A DNA stretch of 64,000 nucleotides from Kingdonia uniflora (GCA_014058105.1 JACGCM010001129.1:4599001-4663000), one strand, 5' to 3'. Shown: positions 21,982 to 34,323, counted from the stretch's first letter. The notes: generated by a model not told the origin, from the sequence alone. A program made the numbers and translations.

Positions 21982-23115
21982 TTAAATGCTAACATAAAAA
22001 AGTTTTTCCTGACTCGTCTCCTCGGTAGCCATATGTTGCTGCAACATAAGGAGTAGTTTAGGGTTTGGCTTATCTAAATCTGGAATATTAACAATCTTTG
22101 CGACTAGTACACATTTTTCTCTCTTGTTCCTCTCCTCTTTTGGCCTAAGCTCCAGGTAAAGTTTCCAACATTTATCTGAAACATGCCCATTTGTCTTATA
22201 ATGACTATAGTAATTCCCCTTGGATGAAGAACCCTCTCCATTGGATTCCCCTTTGTACTCGTTCTTCCAACTAGACTTATAACCCGACTTGCACTTATCG
22301 TCTTTCTTGTCACTCTTCAATTATTTTCCTTCAATATCAATTACTTTCATGGTAGCATCTTCGATATTTGACACAGTAAAGAGCTTCAAATCTCTTCTAA
22401 TAGACTCTGACAAACCCCCCATATACTTCATGAACACCTCATACTCGTCTACATTAATGTCCAAAACTAACGCTTGGTTATAAAGCTCCTTAATGAACTC
22501 TTGTGCGAATTTCCCATACTTTTGGCATAAATTGTGCCATTTGAATCATCTCTCTTATTCATACCCAATCGGATAAATTTCCCTCTCACCAACACTTTGA
22601 AGTTCTTCTAACCCAAGCTTCCAACTTCATGATATTTCTAATAAGAATTCTACCATGTGAATGCATAACTTACAAATTTCAATATTAAAAAGTAAATTTT
22701 TTAAGCATTAGAGTATTTGTAAGGAAAAAAAATAGGTTTCTAACCTATCTAACCAATTATACAACTTCTTGGCATCGATTGAACCATCGAATACTGGAAT
22801 TTTGATTTTAAAATCAATACGAAGATTGGACATAGGATTCATTGACTTTTCAATAACCAATTGCTCCTCAACAGATTCAGCATCATTAGAATTACTATCT
22901 ACCTCATTGTTAGCATTATCTATCTCTTCCTCCGCAACCCCTTTCTTCTTTGTACTCTCTCGCCGTTTCTTCAAAGTGGAAGCTGTCGTGAGGTGCGTGA
23001 GACGTAATTGCTCTACCAAATTCCCTAGAGTAGTAGTTAGGTCAAAAACTTTAGTTTCCAACTTCGCGAGTCGATCTTCAGAATTGACCATCTCCAAAGT
23101 TGCCTTCTTCTTCAA
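21982..23115 (-). pseudogene. gag: gypsy gag
   Basis: The N-terminal part (23115-22708) begins M-K-K-K-A-T-L-E-M and contains a coiled segment L-A-K-L-E-T-K-V-F-D-L, then I-P-V-F-D-G-S and Y-N-W-L-D-R-L-E-T-Y-F, the standard start of the gag core. The middle (22700-22330) is frameshifted. The C-terminal part (22320-21982) has Y-K-T-N-G-H-V-S-D-K-C-W, a CCHC zinc knuckle that has lost its first cysteines. The start at 23115 is the first ATG in the frame, about 125 bp from the LTR. Confidence 0.8.
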
Positions 23116-23240
23116 TCTAGGTTCTTGGTAAATCTCAAATGGACTTACTAGGTTCTCCTTCGTTTACTTGAGTTGGTCACGTATAGAGACCATAAACCAC
23201 AATCCCCCCAAGAATCGTTACTGGAAAACTTATACCACTT

Positions 23241-23901
23241 CATCCACAATCGAATTGAGATTGACCTAAATGAAATGAATAACAAAAACAATTGGTGGGA
23301 TAATTTCCCTTTTGGAGCTTCAATTTCTCAGTAATTTAATTCCAATTGAATTAGTCTTAAAACTCAAAGTCTCTCTTACGCAAGCTTGGATTGATCTAAG
23401 ATAATTTCACCTTGCCTAGCCTTACCTCTTTATGAGGGTTACAAGTTTCTAGTTATAAGCTTAGACCATTATGCCCATGAAATGCCTAAAATATTGAAGG
23501 AATAAGATAGTCGTTCGAACGACTGGCCAAATTAAGCCTAATAAAAGCCTCAACATGAATTGGGTTTCTAGAAATCAAGGTCGTTCAAGCGATTATAATG
23601 TCGTCCGAATGACTTTGCCTTTTTTTGCCTAAACTCAACTCGAATTGGTCGAATAGACTCAGCTCGAGTTGATCTTCAGGGAACTCTAGGTCGAATAGAC
23701 TCGACTTGAATAGACTCTTCTGGGAACTCCAAGTCATATAGACTCAGCTCGGATAGACTCAACTTGAATAATCTCAACTCAAGTTGGTCTTCTGGGAACT
23801 TCCAGGTCGCTCCTCTCATAACTCGTTCGAACGACTCTAAGGTTTGCTCGAACGAGTTGGTATCTTTTGAAGGGGTTTGATCTTCAAATCCTCCTAGATC
23901 A
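23241..23901 (-). repeat. 5' LTR of the gypsy element
   Basis: It pairs with 17997-18634 but is about 20 bp longer because a repeated block around GAATAGACTC is expanded (23650-23790). It ends beside a decayed primer binding site. Confidence 0.85.
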
Positions 23902-25982
23902 GAGGGATTCAAATATGTTAAGCCATGAAGCAACTCTGTATTTGCCTCACTAAAATGATCGCTTAACTCTCGCAACTAATGATCTATTACAGTGTAAACA
24001 TATCTATAACGATAGTTTTTCATATTTGTGATTACTTCGGTATCAAGCAATTCTTCCCACCCATTGTCTCTCATATCCTGTAAAATTTTCTTGTACACTT
24101 TTACTAAAGAAACGACATTCACGATATCTTGATCTTTTCTTTTCAACGCTTGAGATAAGTTATTTGTGACACCTATAGGTTTCTTCATCAAATGCATATT
24201 CTAGATAAAATTAAAAGTTAGGAGCGATCCCAATAAAGCCTTTGCTTCACCTTTATGATCCGAGTGTGCAGGGGCTAATTCAACAACCTCAAGGGCATCA
24301 AGCATAAAAGAGAACATTAGAATCAAGTTAGTTAAAGTTACATAATGTGTGCCCCAACTAGTATCTCCAGCTCGTTTGGGGTTAGTTTCCTAGTTTAAAC
24401 TTTTTCCACTTTAAAATTCACCTTTCTTGAGTTTCTTAATAACTTAAACACTATATTTCTTACGGAGAAGGTAGAGCCGCTTGCAAGATGCTCCAACGAT
24501 ATTCATCACCTTTGAGACCAAATTAAACAACAAATCCATTTGGGCGTGATTCTTTGCAACAACAACAAGTATTAATTGAAATTGATGGGCAAAGCAGTGA
24601 ATAGAAAATGCAGATTTATTTTCTCATAATATTATAGCTTTAAGGCCATTATACTCACCCTGCATGTTGCTTGTGCCATCATATCCTTGTCCATGAACCA
24701 TTGATAAGTTTAATCCATGTTCAGACAATAAGCCTTCAAGTGGCACCTTCAATGATAATGCCGTAGTTTCCATTACATGAACAATTCTAATAAAATGTTC
24801 AATAATACATCCATTTGTATTCACATACCTCAAAACAATTGCCAATTGCTATTTTATTGATATGTCCTGTGATTCATCCACCATAACAGCAAATAACTCA
24901 TCTCCGAGATTATGAATAGTAGCTTTAGTCATTACTGCCGCAGCGATATTCACAAGATCATTTTGAATATCAAGTGCAATCATTATACAATTTGCAGGGG
25001 CATTCTCAGGAACATGTTCATTTATTTCTTTATTGTGTATGTAGTGTTATATCGTAACAATTCAAGAAAGTGCCCTTGGTTGATAGATTCTTTTGATTCA
25101 TCATGTCCTCGAAAAGATGACCCTTGGCGCAAAAGAAACTTGATACAATCAAGTGTTGCATGTAGACGAATGTGATTCTTCTTTCGTTCTTTGCTTACTC
25201 CTTTTTCTTAATTTGTAATAATGCTCTGATCCGGATTCATCAAATTTTGAGCCTTTATATATGCCTTGTTGTGTGCACTATTTTTCCCTCCAACATGAGT
25301 TTCAAGTTTACTTTTATTTTTCTAACCTGAAAAATCTTTCTTGCAAAAGTGTCGCAACTGCCTTATAGTCCTTTACCTTATGAAAAAAGGTCACAATATA
25401 AGCAAAATATGGCATCTGAATGGTCACTGTATTCCAACCACTTAGGGCCTTCTTTGTACAACTCTACATGAAATTGTTGACCAATATCTGTCATATGAAA
25501 ACTATCATTTTTTGGCTGACGTGGACCATTCAATAGATACTTTTTTTGAATAGAATCCCAATCATTGGGATGGTAATCTAAAATTGGAGTTCGTGAACCA
25601 GGATCTGACGGAAGAGCTTCCAAGTGTTAACATATATACGTCCTCATTTCAAGCTAATATTCGTAGGATTATTCGTCAAAACAACATTCATACAATCTCA
25701 TTTTGGGTTTGAAACTACATTCTCAGCTTGGTCATCATCACCCGATGGAGGTTGAGGTAAGTTAGGTAACTCGTTATTGTCCAAAGGAGAAGGAGTTGTT
25801 AAACTAGGAGGTATCAAGTCAACTTCTATGCGGCCCCACTTTAAACTAACATTTGTTTGAATAGGACGATCTGTCAAGATAATAATTGCATGATCTCGGT
25901 TTGGGGCTGAAACTACATTGCCAGCTTGGTTATTGTCTAAAGGAGAAGGAGTCTTGGATTTATACATATAAAAGTTAAGCAT
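23902..25982 (-). pseudogene. hAT-type transposase (ZMYM1/TTF-finger class), N-terminal and middle part
   Basis: From 25982 a low-complexity N-terminus with repeated P-S-P-L-D-N-N leads to the TTF-type finger region (25623-25378) with D-P-G-S-R-T-P-I, Y-H-P-N-D, W-L-E-Y-S and F-C-L-Y-C-D-L-F. The DUF4371-like core follows (24845-24500) with G-Q-G-Y-D-G-T-S-N-M and S-I-H-C-F-A-H-Q-F-Q-L. Then come C-K-R-L and D-M-R-D-N-G-W-E-E-L-L, up to L-T-Y-L-N-P-S at the gypsy insertion. Stops include one after V-I-D-H at 23976. It completes with 17548-17996. Role: cut-and-paste transposition or a derived host function. Confidence 0.85.
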
Positions 25983-26744
25983 AACTGCTACAAGAAATTA
26001 AATCATCACTTAACTCAAACAAATCAATCTCTCCACAATACACTATAAATTGGAAATACCATGACCCAATAAAGTAAATCATCCATAAAAATTATATTAT
26101 CATCAACATCCCTAATTTATAAAAGAATAAATTAAATTGAGATATGATAAAATGACTTACTGGGGCTATATCAATACTGAGAACTTCAGAAGTGATAACT
26201 ATGATCTCTAATGCTTATCTTGGTGATCTAAAATTCCCTAATGCAAGTTCTACAATGGAGTAAAGATGTGATTAAGGATTTGGGGAGAAACAAAATATTA
26301 TATTCTAAAGAGATATATATATAGAGAGAGAGAGAGAGGAAGAGAGGAAGAGAAAAATTCACCACTGATTTGGGAAGAGGAGAAAGAACTATTTTTTAAA
26401 AATTTGAGGGAGAAGGTTTCACCTCTCTTCACTAATTTAATTGGAGGAGATTAGATAGTAGAGACGCAAAATGTCTTTCTCTTTAGTTAAAACCCATGTT
26501 AGGTCTTCAATTACAAGATGACCCCCCTGAAACTTTTGATTATTGAGTAGGCAAGTGATGGTACCCTTTGTAATAAATAATTTTTGGGTGGGCAGAAATG
26601 AAGATGCAAACATAATGTCTGGTATCTAAAAATTTTATACCTAGTAAAATCAAAGCTCTAAATTTTTCAAGGTGGGCGGCTGCCCACCCTGAGCTCTACC
26701 TACATCCGCCATTGCTTAGATTCTTGGAAGATAATAATAGTTTA
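25983..26744. other. Upstream region of the hAT gene
   Basis: Non-coding. It includes a (TA)n/(GA)n microsatellite at 26312-26350. AGCTCTACCTACATCCGCCATTGC (26690-26713) in reverse complement resembles hAT terminal sequences of the GGCGGAT type and may be the transposon end. Confidence 0.45.
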
Positions 26745-27030
26745 ACTTCACGGGCATGGGCTGAGAGTTACCCATATATCCAGAGAAGGCAACACTATTG
26801 CAGATAAGCTTGCATCCATGACCATCTACATTGCTCCATATCTCACCACTTGGACAGAAGAACCGCAGTTTTTAACCACTTTTATCCTTAGTGATATTTT
26901 TTGTATACCATCTTTTAAATGTTGCTAAGTTCCCCCTTATCCTTGGAGATTGTTCCCAGGCTCTTGGTTTGGTTCTTAGCTGTTTAGTCTGCAACCTTTA
27001 TTTTTGATATGAATGACTTCCCTTTTTACC
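26745..27030 (+). mobile_element. LINE (plant L1-type) 3' end, 5'-truncated
   Basis: Short RNase H-like coding matches V-T-H-I-S-R-E-G-N-T-I-A-D-K-L-A-S, the C-terminal end of the RNase H carried by many plant L1 elements. A T-rich 3' tail with GAATGACTTCCCTTTTTACC then AAAAAA (about 27025) follows. Everything upstream (endonuclease, RT) is missing, as is usual for LINE copies. Confidence 0.65.
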
Positions 27031-28427
27031 TTAAAAAATATTGGGCATGGGCTGAAAGTATCAAATCTCCTCTAAAGGAAAATATGGCATAAGTTGAAAT
27101 CAATGAGAGGCCGTTGGATGCATGACATGCATCTGTCGATGAGAGATGTAGGTCTAAAATTATAATTGTGATTAACAAGGCCAAAAAGTGTTTGGGACAA
27201 GACCATTGTCATGTTTACCCTTTGTTTCATTTGACCGCTTAGTAGTCTTCTCTGTAAATTTCTGAAAAGTACTCAGACTTATATGTAATTCTCATACTAC
27301 ATCAAATAATTCAACCACGAAGAGGAATTAGAATAGGTCGGAATCCTAACCGCACTCTCATACCAAATCAACAAATTCGATCGCGAAACCAAAGAAGAAG
27401 TACATTTCCCTTTCTTCTGCTTTTAATCCTTGCAATCCCTCTTACCCTCTTCAATCAAGCTTTGTTTAAAGGCTAAAGCCAAACTTCACTTCAATTTTTA
27501 TTTTATTTTGTTGTTGTTGTTGTTGTAGTACATTAAAATCCTTAGGCTACAAATCTTCTAAGACATTGTATATGCTTAATTATCATATTTATGCATATCC
27601 TTTACTAAATTTTTGCAAAAAAATTCCCATTTTCTGTATGTTTGGTTCATACCCGTTTGTCTGATGGGAATAGATTCCCAGACACTAAAAAATGAAACAC
27701 TGAACAAACCCTAAATCTTAATCGTCCAAATGTATGGATGAGATTAGGGGAATAACTCTTTTTCTCTCTCTTCACATGTCTCAATTTCTTTATTATTGGG
27801 AAGCTTAAATTTGATTCCACAAATCTCTCTTACCTTCCTGTCACTCTCTCTCTCTAATCTCCCATTAGAGATTTAAAATCTCATAATCAAATATTAGTAT
27901 TTATGACAACGAGAATCATAAATTGAAGACTTTCTCTCTCTCTCTAATACAAGCAAAGATCAAAGGTGAAACTGTTAATCTCTCTCTCCCACTATGCCAA
28001 TTTTGACTCTTCCAAATTAAAGTCTCATTCAGTCTCCCCATCTATCTCATTAAAGAATAATTTTCTATTTTGAAGAACCAAGCGAATATTACTTTTAGAG
28101 AGAGAAATAAGTTTTTTGGGTGGCAACCCACAATTTGTTATAGAAAGTCTACAATGGGTGTTCATGAAATCTTTGATTCTAAGATTTAATGGAATAAATA
28201 TTGGGTTGTTTTGACCTCAACTCTTCCTCCAACATCAACATCTAGAGTAGAGTTATTCTTCTAAGAATGATATTTCTGTGAATAAGTGTAAACATTGTGA
28301 TTAGAGTGAGAAAACTATAACGTCTATTGTTCATGTTACCAATCTGAATTGAAGATTAAAAACTTTGATTGCTTTGTTAAAGATGAACCCTTGAAATAGA
28401 TATCCGAAAAGGGATGAGTTAATATAT
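27031..28427. other. Non-coding, microsatellites only
   Basis: A (TTG)n run lies at 27511-27530, with (CT)n runs near 27846 and 27937. No frame or larger repeat supported. Confidence 0.5.
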
Positions 28428-28750
28428 TATCGAAAATGATAAAATTGATAATTTAGGAAAATATTAAATTGTCGGATCCAACAATACCTATGTGCCTTTA
28501 ACTTTTATATCATAATAAATTATTTGTAGAGTACATACTAGTTGTATTGTCAAAAATGATAAAATCAACAATTTAGGACATCATTAAATTGTCGGATCCG
28601 ACAATTCCTATATTCCTTTAACCTTTATATCATAATAAATTATATGTAGAGTACATACATACTGGATATATTGTCGATATTGATAAAATTGACAATTTAA
28701 GGGAGCATTAAATTGTCGGATCCTACAATTCCTATATTCCTTTAACCTTT
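28428..28750. repeat. Three ~120-bp tandem repeats with GTCGGATCC core
   Basis: AAATTGTCGGATCC recurs, with GTCGGATCC at 28471 and 28591 and GTCGGATCC again at 28715 (spacing 120 and 124). Each unit ends CTTTAACxTTTATAT. In unit 2 the core is a perfect 20-bp palindrome (28587-28606). Confidence 0.85.
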
Positions 28751-29640
28751 ATATTGCTGATTTAGAACAAAATTGACAATTTCGTCTAAGTATTTTTATT
28801 TTTATTTTTGGCTAACTCCTTTCTTCACCTTCAGGTCCTCCCAAACACCACGCATAGACTATGTTTCTACACATAACTCACTAATTCCCTGAGAAAATTG
28901 GGCATGTTTATCGAGTTTTATCCCATTTCAAAGAAGAAATTTACTCCATAATGACAACACATGATCCTAAGGACTTTGAGACAAAATGGAATGAATTAAT
29001 GAACACCCACAAATTATCACGTTAACAAAAATGATCGAGAGAAGTAGAGAAAGAGAAGAAGGCGATTTAGTTATTACACTCCCAAATCATCAAAATCAAT
29101 CAAGTCCCTTTTCTCATATGTCCTCTAGCTTCATTCTTCACCCATGTAATCGACACATACCCTAGTACTTTAAATCGTCAATGAATCGGTAATCGACAAT
29201 TCCTTTGATCATTACTATTGGTTTTGAATCACATTTTTTTCTTCAGCCGATGAGTGAGAGAGACATAAAGACCATACAACAAATAAAGAGATTGATTTCG
29301 TCACTACCCTCTTCGATTTATGAGTAAAACACATCAATTTATGATAGAGGTTTCAATTTCATCATTGATTTCTCATTTTTCACCGACAAAGAGAAAGAGA
29401 GAGAAAGAATGTTTTTGAAACTATATAGAGACGACAGTGGAGAGAGAAATTCAATTGAAATAAGAAAATGTGGTTATCTGACAACTAATTTCCAAATAAT
29501 TACAATTTTTTAATATTTGCCACCTCACCTATTATGAGAACCACAAGTTGTTAAGAATTAGGTTATATGCAGTGTTTCAATTATGAGTGTCCCTTAATCC
29601 GTTCCCTTGTTTGATTTCTATAAAATTAAAATTTTATGCA
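28751..29640. other. Non-coding, (GA)-rich patches
   Basis: GA-rich simple sequence lies at 29390-29410 and 29435-29450. Nothing else supported. Confidence 0.45.
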
Positions 29641-29720
29641 TTGTTTTTTTTTTTATATGAAATGGGTGATTGTTAATTTTGGTTTTGTTCGTGGGCTTTT
29701 TTGTTTTTGCGATTGGTGCA

Positions 29721-29956
29721 GTTACAGAGGGTGATGAGATTGACAGGATTGAAGTTGCTTGGAATCAATTCAAGCCATGATTTCCTTCAAAGATCTAAAG
29801 GTCTTGGAAGGCTTTTGTGAGGTTCATCTTCATCATCTCCTTAAGACTTTGAATCTCAAATACATTTTCAAGTTGTATACCTCTTGGATTGATATTAAAA
29901 AGTGGAATATAAACTTTTTGGCTGGGATGTTCACCTCTAGGATTCTTGAACAATAA
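29721..29956 (+). pseudogene. Exon-like fragment, unknown
   Basis: A polypyrimidine run and TGGTGCAG (about 29713-29720) look like a splice acceptor, followed by an open block. One frame opens M-E-S-I-Q-A-M-I-S-F-K-D-L-K-V-L-E and ends F-T-S-R-I-L-E-Q at 29956 (65 residues). Another gives L-Q-R-V-M-R-L-T-G-L-K-L-L-G. Neither is recognised. It may be a captured exon or chance. Confidence 0.25.
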
Positions 29957-30032
29957 GTTTTATGAGTTTTTGGGGATCTAGATATTTAAAATTTCAAGTC
30001 TTGTTATTGTTGATATTTATATTTTATTGGTT

Positions 30033-30159
30033 TGGTTTTAGATCCAGAGTGATAAAAGCATTTGGCTTTTAAACCCATGATATAGATAATTTGGATAAAA
30101 AGGGAATTATCTCATGGGTCTAAAAGCCTATTTTTCTTTTAACTTTGGGTCTAAAACCA
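30033..30159. repeat. 127-bp foldback hairpin (MITE-like)
   Basis: The ends TGGTTTTAGATCC and GGGTCTAAAACCA, and inner arms GGCTTTTAAACCCATGA and TCATGGGTCTAAAAGCC, make nearly continuous ~55-bp inverted arms around a 13-bp loop. Its RNA would fold into one long stem. Confidence 0.7.
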
Positions 30160-31309
30160 CAAAACTACATTAATTACACCTGACTATTATTGTTTTATTT
30201 TTGCCCAAACATTGTCCTTGTTAATGATTAAGCAATATTTCTTATTTTATTATTTAAAATGTGGCTTCCATTAATGGGTATTTTGAGTTGTTTAATGGGG
30301 GTTATAGTGCAATAATCAGATTCTCAAATTTCATACCTCTAATTGTAGATGCAAAGGAACTCAAAATGGTGAATCATATTCTAAGAAATTGTTAGGTATC
30401 ATATTCCTATTTTTAGGCATCATAAAATATAAGAAATTTCTAGAGCGCACCAAGCATACAAGGAATATGAATTGTCTTAAGATCTCCTGAAGAAGGTAAG
30501 TGTAACACTTCTTAACTATTAGTACCTCAATAATATTCATAAATATCACATTCTATATTGTTAATGAGTCATAAATTTGATGCAAACTAGGCAAATTAAA
30601 TGTGAAAGATTGACCTAAACAATTGGGTCATTTAGTTCTAGATGTGGAAGAGAACTCAGTGCATTCTTAAACTCGGGCTCAAAATAGTGCATGCCACTTC
30701 TCTTGTTTAATACGCATGAAATGAAAAGGATACTAAGGAAAATATATAATTGAAGACTGGTATGCACACGTGATACATAAAATTGTTTTCCATAAATTGA
30801 CTATGTTTAGAATAAATTGACTTAAGTTTTTTTATTGAATTTGTCCAATTATTGCCTCTGTGTAGCATTTAATGTTTATTTAGTAGGTCTCAACATATTT
30901 AGCTGTGATGGGGATCGTTCATTTAAAATTCCTCGAGTCGACTCAAGTTTCAGATATTGAGGTACCAAATATAAGTCTTCAGGAAATGTTTATTATATTT
31001 CTTCATTGCTACTATTAAGTGATATACAAACCTATGTTTAAGAGAGTTATCATATGTGATATAATTAATTTGTATGTATTTAGGGAATTAACATTCTAAA
31101 ATTGTGTCAAGTACGTGCTTCTTTAATTAATACTCTGAGATTTTATTATACAACAAAATTATCAATTGTACGGGATATCTTTGTAGGTTTTAAGTTACGT
31201 TGAGGATTTGTGTTGGGTGATACGATATTACTACCAAGGTGTTAAATCTATTTGTTTGTACAACTAATCCAGTTTTAGGATATGCGTTTAAGTGTTCATT
31301 ATAAGGACA
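30160..31309. other. Non-coding, no feature seen
   Basis: AT-rich sequence. A possible donor-like AAGGTAAGTG at about 30494 has no supporting exon. Confidence 0.45.
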
Positions 31310-31844
31310 TGTTCCTCAACCTACTATAACAACGAACTACCAAAATGCCAGGCTCACATAAAGCCTGGAAGACATACACTTTGATGATGTTAACACCTGT
31401 CCCACGAGCTAGTAGCTGATGTAGCTCAAGCCTTCCAAGAATAAAGAAGAATAAGTCAGAGACACCTATCCACACGAACTGACTGTTACAGGAACAGCCT
31501 CTGAAAGCTTTGCCACTCTTTCTCCTAAATCCAGGAGAATGTGATGTTGCCCATGATCTAAAGATGAGGTCTATGAATAGAGCATGGATGGTAGGAAACA
31601 TATATAAGATTTTGGAGATAGAAAATACTCGTAAGAAATATTCCAGAGTACCAACTTTAATAACTTGTAATATCTGAGCAATAAAGTTATTCTCCTAAAT
31701 CCTCGAGCTGAGGTCACTTTTTTTACATATTCAAAGGTTTCCACGCTTAATTCATGTCAATTCTCATTACTTGTTTGCTATTGTTTGTACTACGGGTACA
31801 TTTGGTATAAGAGACTATTCGAGCTACTAATTTAGTTTCATACA
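31310..31844 (+). repeat. 5' LTR of element E
   Basis: It starts TGTTCCTCAACC and ends TTTCATACA, next to a PBS. It shares the AATAAAG, CCTCGAGCTGAGGTCA and AGGTTTCCACGCTTAA blocks with the other LTRs but is a diverged subfamily. No second copy is in the window. Confidence 0.7.
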
Positions 31845-31846
31845 TT

Positions 31847-31863
31847 TAGCACCATCTGTGGGA
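31847..31863 (+). other. Primer binding site of element E
   Basis: TAGCACCATCTGTGGGA matches TGGCGCCATCTGTGGGA of copy A with two changes and lies two bases after the LTR. Confidence 0.7.
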
Positions 31864-31936
31864 ATCAACACTTACCACGAACTCCTAAGGCCAGTAGTTA
31901 CTCAGATATCATCAATAATAGTCATGGTGAATACCA

Positions 31937-33713
31937 AATGGGAAGCTTCAACAATGCAACCAAAACTCACGTTGACTGAACCAGACCAGTTAGTAGAATC
32001 AAGGGTAAACCTTAATACTGAAATAATTAAACTAAACAATCTAGAGTGCTAGCTGATACAAGATCGAGGGTTACGCAATAAGGAATTAGAGGGGTAAAGA
32101 AGAGCTCGATAGTTAGAATCCAAGCAACATGAAGAACATATGATCACTTTGTAGGCTGCCTTGAAAACCCTGCAATATAATCAATAGGGACCAACTCCCC
32201 ATGAAAAAGAAGCCATACCAACACATTCTAGAATATCAGTACATAACAAACTGGGACCTCGAGGAACCGCAAGTGGAGGGGTTACCAGACTACCAAGGAA
32301 TAATCCACAGGAACTAAAAGTCTCGGTCCATTTGGGATAAGAAGATCAAAATAAAGATTGTAGAAGATGTCGGCACTCAAAACATCAAGAAGAAGAATCA
32401 CGACCTCCAACCAGGGTGCTAGTCAGGGAAAGATTGAGTAAAGAAAGTGGCAATCATAACCCAAGACCTGTGCAATAATTAGTTCTATCGCCATGATAAT
32501 ATGTAGCACAGGAGCGCGTGGATCAGCGAATCAAAGAGCTTATAGAAGCCCAAACTCTCTGCAACAAAGACAAGCTGAGCAAATAACAGGGAAATCTAAT
32601 TGCAAAAGAGTTATTTGAAATGGAAGTTTAAGCAGAATTTCATACTCCGAAGATTTGCAAATACAAAGTTACCAATCTAGGGGAACATGTCTAGAAGGTC
32701 CAAGAATCGTTGGGATTATATTCAAACTTGAATCACATCCTTTGCCGATTGTTTGCAAGAAGCCTTCTAGGAGAGCCACTTTGATGGTTCCACTCTATGC
32801 CTAAAAATTCTATCTATACATTTGACTAGTTGGAAAAACTCTTTATAAAGACTTATGCTCACAGCAAAGAAAGAGAGGAGAATTTGTACTCTCTAATCAG
32901 CTTCAAACAGGCTCAGGGAGAGAAACTCAATTTTTTTACCTTGAAGTTCCTCGAACTTGCCAGAAAGGTGGATAACTTAGATCAAAAGACTGATATATAT
33001 TTTTTTAAACAAGCCCGCTACATTAGAAGAAATGATTGAAAAGGTGAACGGGTATATTGATCTGGAAAGAATGATGTCTGAAAGAAATAAATGTACTAAA
33101 AACATCTTAACCACCAAAGGTCCAAACATAGATAGAAACAGTGATCGAAGCAATGTTGAACAAGGCGATATGAAGTGAGCCAAAATAGATAATGGTAAGA
33201 CCCGAAAGGGAAATTTACTGCCAAAGCCCATCCTCCCAAAGTTAAATGTTAAGCTCTAAGTAATCTACCTGATGTTGTTGAAGGAAAAATTCTTCACCAA
33301 CGCTCAACCTCAAGAACCAATTAAAGGAAAACCTTATTACAAGTACAATAAGGTTACACATCACAATACTGACAGATATTATGTCGTGCAGAGACTAATA
33401 GAGTACATCTTGAAATACAGAAGAATGCATGAATACATTATCGACTTAAAAAGATACAAAAGTGGAAGCTATAAGAAGCAGGTCAACATCATTCAAATTG
33501 AAGGAGATTAAAAAAAAGCACATGTATTACCTTTACATTAACCATATAATCAAGATACATCAGATCAACAATTTGACTAGATTCAATAGAAGAAGATTGA
33601 TATAGTGCCATGATCTTACAGTAATGGAGAAATAAGCCAAGCTGTTATCTCACAAAACAAGTATTTCATTTGAGGATTGTGATGTGGAGCATGTAAAATT
33701 CCCGCATCACGAC
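31937..33713 (+). pseudogene. gag: gag of element E
   Basis: The start M-V-N-T-K-W-E-A-S-T-M-Q-P at 31924-31970 is followed by a helical N-terminus with E-H-M-I-T-L and several stops (near 32048). The Retrotrans_gag core at 32830-33010 reads L-E-K-L-F-I-K-T-Y, S-F-K-Q-A-Q-G-E-K-L-N-F-F and K-F-L-E-L-A-R-K-V. The C-terminal zinc-knuckle region (33300-33470) reads Y-Y-K-Y-N-K-V-T-H-H-N-T-D-R-Y-Y with its cysteines replaced, then M-H-E-Y-I-I-D-L-K-R-Y. It would build the capsid. It is inactive but gives the reference for the gag lost in copies A and C. Confidence 0.8.
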
Positions 33714-33718
33714 GCCCT

Positions 33719-34318
33719 TGTAATGGCTTAATTCCAAAACTCGAGCTGGCTCAAAATTAACTCTTATACCAATATACCTGTGACAAAAACTAATCTAAAG
33801 CAAGAAATGATATATAGGTGATTTAACATGGAAAACCTTTGAATAGGTAAAAAACCACGACCTCGAGCTGATGATTTTAGTAATAGTAACTTTTATTGCT
33901 TGAGGCTGATATCTTATTACAAGTGATCTCTCGAACTAGAAATACTTGATCTTGTAAATGAGAAGTTGTGTGTTAAAGAATAGAAAATCTGGTTTTCTAA
34001 GTGATTTCTCATATATTTATTTGGGTCCCTGTATCTTCTGGAACTTTTCCTTTATATAGGCTTTATCCACAGCTCATTATCGTACTGAAGTACATTCTCC
34101 AAATATTGAGGTAAGTGGTAGTTGACTGAATAACTATTGAGTTCGTGTGAGGCAAGTGTCTTTGACTTGTTCATGTTTTTCTGTAGTGCTCAATCCACGT
34201 TCTTCATTAGTTCGTGGGCTAGGTGGTAATGTTGACTGTTTATGTCACATGTAAAAAATGCGTGAGTCTGATATGGAGGTAGTTCGAATAGGGTTAGGTC
34301 AAAGAGTAGGCCCTTTCA
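33719..34318 (-). repeat. Solo LTR inserted in element E
   Basis: A 600-bp LTR in reverse orientation (TGTAATGGCTTAATT to CCCTTTCA on the + strand) is flanked by the 5-bp duplication GCCCT at 33714-33718 and 34319-34323. Removing it and one duplication rejoins the gag-protease frame (V-K-F/I-P then M-H-T-M-I-V-D-T-G-S). It belongs to the same family as LTR-1 to LTR-3. Confidence 0.92.
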
Positions 34319-34323
34319 GCCCT

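Larger units (their letters stand above)
17997..23901 (-). mobile_element. Ty3/gypsy retrotransposon inserted in the hAT gene
   Basis: LTRs at 17997-18634 and 23241-23901 flank gag and pol read on the minus strand. The target duplication GAGGG lies at 17992-17996 and 23902-23906. The PPT AATGGGGGAGCCA (reverse complement of 18635 onward) abuts the left LTR. A decayed TGGTATAAG primer site lies next to the right LTR (about 23237-23229). TGGTAT is the usual initiator-Met tRNA site start, unlike the Tat elements here. Many stops and frameshifts make it inactive. Confidence 0.9.

Noticed and set aside
17548..25982. Host zinc finger MYM-type protein gene
   Set aside because: The domain order TTF finger, DUF4371, hAT dimerisation and the possible terminal sequences fit a transposase. 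It is also disrupted.
30361..30549. 62-residue hydrophobic minus-strand frame
   Set aside because: AT-rich chance frame with no signal peptide pattern, no conserved neighbours and no splice support.
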